From positions 1-7,726 of the forward strand of contig JAOXRV010000842.1 in the NCBI GenBank assembly GCA_025800435.1: DNA of 7,726 nt, written 5' to 3'. This DNA comes from Cellvibrionaceae bacterium. Its GTDB lineage: Bacteria; Pseudomonadota; Gammaproteobacteria; Pseudomonadales; Cellvibrionaceae. Shown in pieces: positions 1 through 5,742 of the stretch (its first letter is position 1; each line of letters begins with the position of its first letter). A program made the translations under genes and the position numbers. Below the pieces are notes generated by a model. It saw nothing but the letters and a program-made list of their open reading frames with translations. It ran no database searches and was not told the DNA's origin.

Positions 1-96
1 GGGCCGCCGCTGGGAGAAATATAGACTTTTGTGTAATTACCAAGGGAAGTGTCGTCAAGTTACATTGTGGCATCTAAGGCGGCATCCCAAGCAAAG

Positions 97-177
97 ATGG
101 TTTTTCTGCTGATCCAATGCAGGCAATTATTGGTAAAAGAAATGCATGATTTGTTTAAGCTTACTTAGAAAAACCAT
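97..177. repeat. 11-bp perfect inverted repeat with 59-bp spacer
   Basis: ATGGTTTTTCT at 97-107 is the exact reverse complement of AGAAAAACCAT at 167-177. The match does not extend outward or inward. The spacer includes the most AT-rich part of the upstream region. Arms this short and A/T-rich can pair by chance, and no target duplication or transposase is visible, so no function is assigned. Confidence 0.4.
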
Positions 178-285
178 ACAGAACGCAAGGACAGGGTTCC
201 GCTGAGCATTGCCGAGTTATTCAGGGCTACCCTAGCGAACATACGCCCGGTAGCTAGCAAATATAAAGACTGCCTAAAGTAGGTG

Positions 286-314
286 TTGGTAACAAACAGG
301 CCAGTTAGGATAGT
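286..314 (+). promoter_or_regulatory. Possible sigma-70 promoter for clpA
   Basis: TTGGTA at 286-291 (4 of 6 matches to TTGACA) and GATAGT at 309-314 (4 of 6 to TATAAT) are separated by 17 bases, which would start transcription near 320. That gives clpA a leader of about 40 bases carrying GGAG at 350-353, seven bases before the ATG. Both boxes are mediocre, so this is only the best candidate by eye. Because no clpS is seen upstream, a clpA-specific promoter is plausible here. Confidence 0.25.
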
Positions 315-360
315 GAGGTTAAAGGCTCGCTAACCGGCAAGACAGAAATGGAGCATTACT

Positions 361-2634
361 ATGCTGAGTAAAGAGTTAGAATTAACGCTAAACAGTGCCT
401 TTAAAGGGGCCCGCAGTAAACGTCATGAGTTTATGACGGTTGAACACCTGCTGTTGGCCTTGATCGACAATGACTCGGCCTGCGACGTGTTAAAAGCCTG
501 TGGCGCCGATTTGCAAGTACTTAAAAAAGATCTGCTAGAGTTTGTCGACTCAACTACCCCCTTAATACCCGAAAACGAAGAGGAGCGCGAAACCCAACCC
601 ACCTTGGGGTTTCAGCGCGTGCTGCAACGGGCGGTATTTCACGTACAGTCATCGGGTAACGATGAGGTGACCGGGGCAAATGTTCTGGTTGCCATTTTCA
701 GCGAACAAGAAAGCCAAGCAGTTTACTATCTTAAGCAGCAAAATATTGCCCGTATCGATGTGGTTAATTTTATTACCCACGGTATCTCCAAGCTGGCCGC
801 CGGTCAACCGGCGGAAAACGAACAACAGCAGAGCGAAGAAGCAGCCGACCCGGCCAACCCCAATAGTAGCCCGCTGGAGGCCTACACCACTAACCTCAAT
901 GAAGAGGCCAAGGCCGGTCGTATTGATCCGCTGGTCGGGCGCGAGCAAGAGCTGGAGAGAGTGGCCCAAATTCTCAGCCGTCGGCGCAAAAACAACCCCT
1001 TGTTGGTCGGTGAATCCGGTGTCGGTAAAACCGCTATTGCCGAGGGCTTGGCCAAGCGTATTGTCGAAGGCAAAGTGCCCGCCATTTTGGCCGACAGTGT
1101 GGTTTACTCGCTCGATATGGGCGGTTTGTTGGCCGGCACTAAATACAGGGGCGATTTTGAAAAACGCCTAAAAGGTTTGTTGGCCGAATTGAAAAAGCGC
1201 AAAGGTGCGATTTTATTTATCGATGAAATCCACACCATTATCGGCGCTGGCGCCGCCTCGGGCGGGGTGATGGATGCCTCCAATCTATTAAAGCCCATGC
1301 TCAGCTCCGGCGAGCTGCGCTGTGCCGGGTCCACCACCTTTCAAGAGTATCGGGGCATCTTTGAAAAAGATCGGGCGCTGTCGCGCCGCTTTCAAAAAGT
1401 GGATGTGCTTGAACCGAGTGTGGATGAAACCTATCGCATCTTAAAAGGTTTAAAAGGCAGCTTCGAAGAACATCATAATTTACGCTACACCGATAAAGCC
1501 CTAAAGGCCGCGTCCAAATTGGCAGCGCGCTATATCTCTGATAAGTACATGCCTGACAAAGCCATCGATGTGGTGGATGAGGCCGGTGCTTTCCAGCAAT
1601 TACAGCCCGAGAGCCGGCGTAAAAAGCTAATCGGTGTCGGCGATGTCGAGGCGGTGATCGCCAAGATTGCCCGCATCCCAACCAAAACCGTTTCCAGTTC
1701 GGATAAAACCCAGCTGCAAGAGCTGGAGAAAAATCTCAAGCTCACCGTGTTTGGTCAGGACGAAGCCATTGGCAGCTTGGCCACCGCGATCAAGCTATCA
1801 CGCGCTGGTCTTGGCAGCCCGGATAAGCCCATTGGCTCTTTCTTATTTGCTGGCCCCACTGGTGTCGGTAAAACCGAGCTGTGTCGGCAACTGGCTATAT
1901 CCATGGGGGTTGAGTTGGTGCGCTTTGATATGTCCGAATATATGGAGCGGCACACGGTCTCGCGTTTAATTGGTGCGCCGCCGGGTTATGTGGGCTTTGA
2001 CCAGGGTGGTTTGTTAACCGAGGCAGTAACCAAAAACCCCCACAGTGTGGTGCTGCTCGATGAGATTGAAAAAGCCCACCCGGAAGTTTTTAACCTGCTG
2101 CTGCAGGTGATGGATCACGGCACCCTGACCGACAACAACGGTCGCAAGGCGGATTTTCGTAATGTGATTCTAATTATGACCACCAATGCCGGTGCCGAGG
2201 ATATGGGCCGTGCATCCATGGGCTTTACCAAACAAGATCACAGCAGTGACGGCATGGAGGCGATCAAGAAAATGTTCACCCCAGAATTCCGCAACCGTCT
2301 CGATTCCATTATCCAGTTCGGCTCTCTTAGTATCGAGGTTATTAAAACCGTGGTGGATAAGTTTTTGGTGGAGCTGCAAGCACAGCTGGATGAAAAACAC
2401 GTACAGCTTGAGGCCACCGAGGAGGCCAGGCTGTGGTTGGCCGAGCGCGGCTACGATGTGAAGATGGGCGCCCGACCAATGGCGCGTTTAATTCGCGAGA
2501 AGGTGAAAAAGCCCCTGGCCGAAACCATTTTGTTTGGTGATATTGGCAATCGCGGTGGGGTGGCTCATATCGAAGTGGTCGATGACGACCTGACCATTCG
2601 TTTGCAGACTGAGTTAGAGCCCGAGCCCGGTTAA
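361..2634 (+). CDS. clpA: ClpA, ATP-dependent unfoldase subunit of ClpAP
   Basis: ClpA is a hexameric AAA+ unfoldase that feeds proteins into the ClpP peptidase in the cytosol, including N-degron and other regulated substrates. At 757 residues it matches the family length (E. coli 758). Order: Clp N-domain (1 to about 140), an acidic Gln/Pro linker (about 148-170), then two AAA+ modules. Module 1 has Walker A GESGVGKT (217-224), pore loop KYRGD (261-265), Walker B ILFIDE (284-289) and arginine fingers near 342-343. Module 2 has Walker A GPTGVGKT (498-505), pore loop GYVG (542-545), Walker B VVLLDE (563-568), arginine finger region PEFRNRLD (641-648) and sensor-2 GARP (703-706). The ClpP-docking loop reads Met-Gly-Phe (620-622) where E. 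coli ClpA has IGL. The start is the ATG with GGAG seven bases upstream. The convergent infA follows across a shared terminator. Confidence 0.98.
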   Translation: MLSKELELTLNSAFKGARSKRHEFMTVEHLLLALIDNDSACDVLKACGADLQVLKKDLLEFVDSTTPLIPENEEERETQPTLGFQRVLQRAVFHVQSSGNDEVTGANVLVAIFSEQESQAVYYLKQQNIARIDVVNFITHGISKLAAGQPAENEQQQSEEAADPANPNSSPLEAYTTNLNEEAKAGRIDPLVGREQELERVAQILSRRRKNNPLLVGESGVGKTAIAEGLAKRIVEGKVPAILADSVVYSLDMGGLLAGTKYRGDFEKRLKGLLAELKKRKGAILFIDEIHTIIGAGAASGGVMDASNLLKPMLSSGELRCAGSTTFQEYRGIFEKDRALSRRFQKVDVLEPSVDETYRILKGLKGSFEEHHNLRYTDKALKAASKLAARYISDKYMPDKAIDVVDEAGAFQQLQPESRRKKLIGVGDVEAVIAKIARIPTKTVSSSDKTQLQELEKNLKLTVFGQDEAIGSLATAIKLSRAGLGSPDKPIGSFLFAGPTGVGKTELCRQLAISMGVELVRFDMSEYMERHTVSRLIGAPPGYVGFDQGGLLTEAVTKNPHSVVLLDEIEKAHPEVFNLLLQVMDHGTLTDNNGRKADFRNVILIMTTNAGAEDMGRASMGFTKQDHSSDGMEAIKKMFTPEFRNRLDSIIQFGSLSIEVIKTVVDKFLVELQAQLDEKHVQLEATEEARLWLAERGYDVKMGARPMARLIREKVKKPLAETILFGDIGNRGGVAHIEVVDDDLTIRLQTELEPEPG

Positions 2635-2686
2635 GCCCTAAGCAGCCGGCTTAAAGCTCGCTGGTCAAAGTAGTTTATAGCCCCAT

Positions 2687-2720
2687 AAAAAAACTCCAGC
2701 CAGGTGCTGGAGTTTTTTTT
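2687..2720. terminator. Bidirectional rho-independent terminator between clpA and infA
   Basis: ACTCCAGC (2693-2700), a five-base loop CAGGT and GCTGGAGT (2706-2713) form a perfect 8-bp stem. Seven A's (2687-2693) precede it and eight T's (2713-2720) follow it. Read on plus it ends clpA, 52 bases after the clpA stop. Read on minus the A-tract becomes the U-tail and ends the trxB-aat-bpt-infA side about 70 bases after infA. The A/T flanks can extend the stem to 14 pairs. The convergent gene arrangement supports dual use. Confidence 0.92.
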
Positions 2721-2789
2721 GTTAACTATCGCATGCTGCGTTTTGGCTACTACAGGCGCCATGTCGCTTGGGCAAAATGTGCGAATGTA

Positions 2790-3008
2790 TCAGCGGGCTC
2801 GGTAGGTAATGCGGCCCTTGCTCAGGTCGTAAGGGGTCAACTCTACTTTAACTTTGTCGCCGGTCAGGATGCGAATATAGTTTTTGCGCATTTTGCCGGA
2901 AATATGGGCAGTCACTACGTGGCCGTTTTCCAGCTCTACCCGGAAGGTGGTGTTGGGCAGTGTATCGATGACGGTGCCTTCTAATTCAATATTGTCTTCT
3001 TTCGCCAT
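2790..3008 (-). CDS. infA: Translation initiation factor IF-1
   Basis: IF-1 binds the A-site region of the 30S subunit and helps IF-2 and IF-3 select the initiator tRNA. The 72-residue protein has exactly the usual length and is a single S1-like OB fold. Nearly all of the family core is present, including PNTTFRVELENGH, TAHISGKMRKNYIRIL and the tail DLSKGRITYRAR, which resembles Pseudomonas IF-1 more than the E. coli ending. The ATG start (3008) has GAGGAA at 3022-3017, eight bases upstream. It lies 112 bases after bpt, far enough to have its own promoter as infA often does, though I could not pick convincing boxes. The leader contains a GC-rich interrupted palindrome at 3043-3054. The gene ends toward the shared terminator. 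Confidence 0.98.
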   Translation of the reverse strand: MAKEDNIELEGTVIDTLPNTTFRVELENGHVVTAHISGKMRKNYIRILTGDKVKVELTPYDLSKGRITYRAR

Positions 3009-3120
3009 TCGGCTAGTTCCTCGATATCCTCAATCGTTTTAGGGGCCTGGGCCCAAAGAAGGCGGCATTTTGCCCTAAAAAGCGGCAATAGCCAAGAAAT
3101 GTTTGGTGTTTGTGGATTTT

Positions 3121-3825
3121 TTAGGGCTTTTGCCGTTGCCAGCCCGTTTGGTTGAGAAACTCCAGTGGCTGGTAGTCGGTTTTGTAGCTCATTTTGCGGC
3201 AGTCTTCGACCCAGTAGCCCAAGTATAAAGAGCGCATCAGCAGCTGCTGGCAGCGCTGGATTTGAAACAGTACACAGAAGGTGCCCAGGCTGCGCGCCTG
3301 TTCATCTGGGTCGTAGAAGGTGTATACCGCAGAGATGTGGTCTTCCAGCTCATCGGCCACGGCCACCGCCAAGACCCTGTCGCTGTCATCGCAAAATTCG
3401 TAAAAGCGGGTGCTGGGGTGGGCGGCGGCCAAGAAGCTCACAAACTGAGCACGCGAGGGCGGGTACATGTCCCCATCCTGGTGGCGCTGCTCAATGTATC
3501 GCTGATAGAGGCCGTAGTGACGCTCTAGGCTGAGCTGGTGCAGTACCCGTACCTGCAAATCCTGATTGCGCTTAATACAGCGGCGCTGGCTGCGGTTGGG
3601 GCTAAATTGAAAAACCGGAACACGCACCGATACACAGGCGTTACAGTCGTCGCAGTTGGGGCGGTAAAAATGGTTGCCACTGCGGCGAAAACCGTACTCA
3701 GATAAACGCCGATAGGAATCGGCATCCAAATCGGCATCTGGGTCCACAAACACGGTGGTGGCTATCTTGTCTTTTAGATAGCTGCACTCGTGGGGTGGGG
3801 TGGCATATAGGCGTATTTCAGACAT
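3121..3825 (-). CDS. bpt: Aspartate/glutamate leucyltransferase (Bpt/Ate family)
   Basis: Bacterial Bpt transfers leucine from Leu-tRNA to N-terminal Asp or Glu, creating a degron for ClpS-ClpAP. It is homologous to eukaryotic arginyltransferase ATE1, hence the older name ate. The length of 234 residues is typical. The N-terminal ATE domain (about 1-70) shows ECSYL (13-17), ATTVFVDP (22-29), GFRRSGNHFYRP (45-56) and a C-x2-C-x2-C cluster (C58, C61, C64). The C-terminal GNAT-like domain shows YIEQRHQDGDMYPPS (110-124), ISAVYTFYDP (164-173) and YLGYWVEDCRKMSYK (201-215). Together these are diagnostic; leucyl rather than arginyl specificity is inferred from the bacterial clade. The ATG has GAGGAT 12 bases upstream, a rather long spacing. 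The gene sits 135 bases after aat, its partner in the same pathway. Confidence 0.95.
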   Translation of the reverse strand: MSEIRLYATPPHECSYLKDKIATTVFVDPDADLDADSYRRLSEYGFRRSGNHFYRPNCDDCNACVSVRVPVFQFSPNRSQRRCIKRNQDLQVRVLHQLSLERHYGLYQRYIEQRHQDGDMYPPSRAQFVSFLAAAHPSTRFYEFCDDSDRVLAVAVADELEDHISAVYTFYDPDEQARSLGTFCVLFQIQRCQQLLMRSLYLGYWVEDCRKMSYKTDYQPLEFLNQTGWQRQKP

Positions 3826-3931
3826 AAACTCGTTTAAATCCTCAATTCACCTGCATTTAAACACAGCTGAAGGCGTTACCCAACCGTGAAATTGACTATT
3901 CGTCTGAGGGAGGATAAATACGTCAATGTTC

Positions 3932-3955
3932 CGACAAATGGCGCCAAAATTGTCG
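3932..3955. repeat. Imperfect dyad just downstream of aat
   Basis: On the minus strand CGACAA (3955-3950) and TTGTCG (3937-3932) are perfect inverted arms. Between them lies an 8-base palindrome TGGCGCCA (3946-3939), its centre one base off the outer symmetry axis. It starts six bases after the aat stop. No T-run follows in the direction of transcription, so it does not look like an intrinsic terminator. It could be a transcript-stabilising hairpin or a protein-binding site. Confidence 0.4.
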
Positions 3956-3960
3956 AAAAA

Positions 3961-4650
3961 TTAAGAGCTTAGGGCAAATGGATGAGTCAAGGGCCGTTCG
4001 ACTAAGCGGGCCAGTTGCCGCTCAAACTGCTGGCGCGGCCATTCGACGCTGCCAAGGCTGCTCAGGTGTTGATTGCTCACCTGGCAATCAATTAACTCAA
4101 TGCCAAGTTGCCGGGCCAGTTGGCACAAGCCCGCAAACGCCACCTTAGAGGCATCCCGGCCCCGAGCAAACATAGATTCGCCAAAGAACACCGAGCCGAC
4201 CTGCACCCCGTATAGGCCGCCGAGCAGCTGTTCGCCTTGCCAGGCTTCGATACTGTGGGCGTGACCCAGCTGGTGCAGTTCGCAATAGGCCGCCAGCATA
4301 TCTTCGCTGATCCAGGTGCCCGCCTCATCCCGAGGCTCGGCACAGGCCTGCATAACCTCGGCAAAGCGGGTATTGCAGCGCAGTTGGTAAACCCCTTTGC
4401 GTATGGTTTTTGCCAGGCTGCGGGAGATATGCTCTTCACCTGGCACTATCACCGCCCTGGGGCTTGGGCTCCACCACAAAATCGGTTGGGTCTCATCAAA
4501 CCAGGGGAAGATGCCGCGCCGATAGGCGGCCAGTAGGGTGGTCGGGCTTAAATCGCCGCCAGCGGCCAATAGCCCATTGGGCTCATCGAGGGCGCTGGCG
4601 GTGGCGGGGAAGTGGCTGGAGCCGGGTTCCAGCCAGGGCAGCTCAATCAC
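3961..4650 (-). CDS. aat: Leucyl/phenylalanyl-tRNA--protein transferase
   Basis: Aat moves Leu or Phe from its tRNA onto proteins with N-terminal Lys or Arg, marking them for ClpS-ClpAP. The 229 residues match the family (E. coli about 234). The diagnostic blocks appear in order: GLLAAGGDLSP (26-36), YRRGIFPWF (43-51), WWSPSPR (59-65), GTWI (111-114), GGLYG (144-148), FFGESMF (155-161) and IDCQVSNQHLSSLG (187-200). E158, D188 and Q190 align with residues implicated in catalysis in the E. coli enzyme, from memory of that structure. The start is GTG at 4650-4648: an in-frame TGA lies six codons upstream and the protein begins right at the family N-terminus. There is no strong Shine-Dalgarno, and the trxB stop is only eight bases away, suggesting translational coupling. 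Confidence 0.97.
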   Translation of the reverse strand: MIELPWLEPGSSHFPATASALDEPNGLLAAGGDLSPTTLLAAYRRGIFPWFDETQPILWWSPSPRAVIVPGEEHISRSLAKTIRKGVYQLRCNTRFAEVMQACAEPRDEAGTWISEDMLAAYCELHQLGHAHSIEAWQGEQLLGGLYGVQVGSVFFGESMFARGRDASKVAFAGLCQLARQLGIELIDCQVSNQHLSSLGSVEWPRQQFERQLARLVERPLTHPFALSS

Positions 4651-4658
4651 CGGCGGGC

Positions 4659-5606
4659 TTATTGCTCATCTAGGTAGCGTTCCGCATCCAGCGCCGCCAT
4701 ACAGCCGGAGCCGGCCGAGGTAATCGCCTGGCGGTAGGTGTGGTCGGCCACATCGCCGGCGGCGTAAACACCGGCGATAGAGGTTTGGGTGGCGTTGCCA
4801 GCTAGGCCGCTCTGCACCTTGATATAGCCGCCGGACATATCCACTTGGCCCTCAAAAATATCCGTATTGGGTTTGTGGCCAATGGCGATAAAGACACCGT
4901 TGACATCGATATTTTGCTCGCTGTCATCACTGGTGCTTTTCAGGCGCAGGCCAGTTACACCACTGTCGTCGCCCAGTACTTCTTCCAGGGTGTGGTTCCA
5001 CATAATGGTGACATTGCCATTCTTGGCCTTTTCCAAAATACGGTCCTGTAGAATCTTCTCGCTGCGCAAACTGTCGCGGCGGTGAATCAATACCACCTCT
5101 TTGGCGATATTGGCCAGGTATAAAGCTTCTTCTACTGCGGTGTTGCCGCCGCCGACTACCGCTACTTTTTGGTCGCGGTAGAAAAACCCGTCACAGGTGG
5201 CGCAGGCGCTAACGCCGCGGCCCATAAAGGCCTGCTCTGAATCCAGCCCCAGGTACTGGGCCGAGGCGCCGGTGGCGATAATCAGCGCGTCACAGCTATA
5301 GGTGTTGCTGCCCTTGAGAATAAAGGGGCGCTGATCCAGCTGAGTTTCGTGAATATGATCAAAGATAATTTCGGTATCAAAGCGCTCGGCGTGCTGTTGC
5401 ATTTGCACCATTAAGTCTGGGCCCTGTAGCTCGGCAATACCGCCGGGCCAGTTTTCGACCTCTGTGGTGGTGGTTAATTGACCACCTTGCTGCATGCCGG
5501 TAATCACCACCGGGTTAAGGTTGGCCCGGGCGGCGTAGATCGCAGCAGTGTAGCCGGCGGGGCCAGAGCCCAGAATAATCAGTTTATGGTGCGCAATGTC
5601 GCTCAT
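4659..5606 (-). CDS. trxB: Thioredoxin reductase (NADPH)
   Basis: TrxB is the cytosolic FAD enzyme that passes electrons from NADPH to thioredoxin. At 315 residues it is a low-molecular-weight bacterial type (E. coli 321). It shows the FAD-binding GSGPAG (13-18), GGQLTTT (41-47), the redox pair CATCD (C135, C138, D139), the NADPH-binding GGGNTA (152-157) with HRR (175-177) for the 2'-phosphate, and the second FAD motif AAGDV (282-286) followed by YRQ (291-293). Nothing essential is missing. The ATG (5606) has AGGAAA at 5616-5611, giving a clear start. It is the first gene of the leftward group trxB-aat-bpt-infA and is divergent from ftsK. It is tightly linked to aat (8-base gap). Confidence 0.98.
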   Translation of the reverse strand: MSDIAHHKLIILGSGPAGYTAAIYAARANLNPVVITGMQQGGQLTTTTEVENWPGGIAELQGPDLMVQMQQHAERFDTEIIFDHIHETQLDQRPFILKGSNTYSCDALIIATGASAQYLGLDSEQAFMGRGVSACATCDGFFYRDQKVAVVGGGNTAVEEALYLANIAKEVVLIHRRDSLRSEKILQDRILEKAKNGNVTIMWNHTLEEVLGDDSGVTGLRLKSTSDDSEQNIDVNGVFIAIGHKPNTDIFEGQVDMSGGYIKVQSGLAGNATQTSIAGVYAAGDVADHTYRQAITSAGSGCMAALDAERYLDEQ

Positions 5607-5638
5607 GGAGTTTCCTAAAAGACTAAAGTATGCAGATG

Positions 5639-5666
5639 GATATAGGGTTTATTCTACGACATTCAA
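5639..5666 (-). promoter_or_regulatory. Likely sigma-70 promoter for trxB
   Basis: On the minus strand TTGAAT (5666-5661, 4 of 6) and TATATC (5644-5639, 4 of 6) are separated by 16 bases. Transcription would start near 5632, leaving a leader of about 25 bases that holds the AGGAAA ribosome site. Position, spacing and the divergent arrangement make it the best candidate to drive trxB and, by read-through, aat and bpt. Confidence 0.45.
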
Positions 5667-5710
5667 GCCAAATTAGGGGGAACTCTTTAATGGGCCATGG
5701 CTCAATAGGC

Positions 5711-5740
5711 TTAACTTCCAATAACCACTGTTCATATATA
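5711..5740 (+). promoter_or_regulatory. Possible sigma-70 promoter for ftsK
   Basis: TTAACT (5711-5716, 4 of 6) and TATATA (5735-5740, 4 of 6) are 18 bases apart. If used, transcription would start near 5747, inside or after the ATG at 5743, so this promoter would favour the TTG at 5779 as the ftsK start. The strongly AT-rich TATATA may also be a chance run in the divergent spacer. Confidence 0.35.
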
Positions 5741-5742
5741 CA

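Larger units (their letters stand above)
1..360. other. Gene-free stretch upstream of clpA
   Basis: All frames on both strands are broken by frequent stops. The longest open piece on the plus strand enters from the left edge in frame 2 and stops at about 112 (36 codons) with no recognisable motif. By count 162 of 360 bases are G or C (45%), with a 28% stretch at 121-180, lower than the coding lines I sampled further right. In most gammaproteobacteria clpS ends just before clpA; reading the three forward frames I saw nothing resembling the ClpS C-terminus. No tRNA-like T-arm was found. The stretch holds an 11-base inverted repeat and a weak promoter candidate, listed separately. Confidence 0.7.

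Noticed and set aside
2..112. 36-codon frame entering from the left edge, as a possible clpS or other gene tail
   Set aside because: It shows no ClpS C-terminal features or any other recognised ending, and chance open frames of this length are common.
223..233. AGGG-CTA-CCCT hairpin upstream of clpA
   Set aside because: A four-pair stem with a three-base loop and no U-tail is too weak to be a terminator for an upstream gene.
317..335. GGTTA...TAACC hairpin in the clpA leader
   Set aside because: It has five pairs with a nine-base loop, and the candidate transcription start near 320 would fall within it.
1..360. Possible tRNA or other RNA gene near clpA, as enterobacteria have serW beside clpA
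   Set aside because: Neither the upstream stretch nor the clpA-infA gap contains a GGTTCNANNCC-type T-arm or a matching acceptor stem.
680..1171. 163-codon open frame inside clpA on the plus strand
   Set aside because: It overlaps clpA in another frame; the composition is that of a shifted clpA (rich in Arg, Pro, Trp) with no recognisable motif.
1301..1681. 126-codon open frame antisense to clpA
   Set aside because: It lies opposite conserved AAA+ coding sequence, has no family motif, and clpA in this stretch is intact.
2733..2984. 83-codon plus-strand frame across infA
   Set aside because: It is antisense to a nearly invariant IF-1 gene, which fully explains the open frame.
3165..3533. 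122-codon plus-strand frame opposite bpt
   Set aside because: It is Arg/Pro/Cys-rich shadow coding opposite a complete, motif-bearing bpt.
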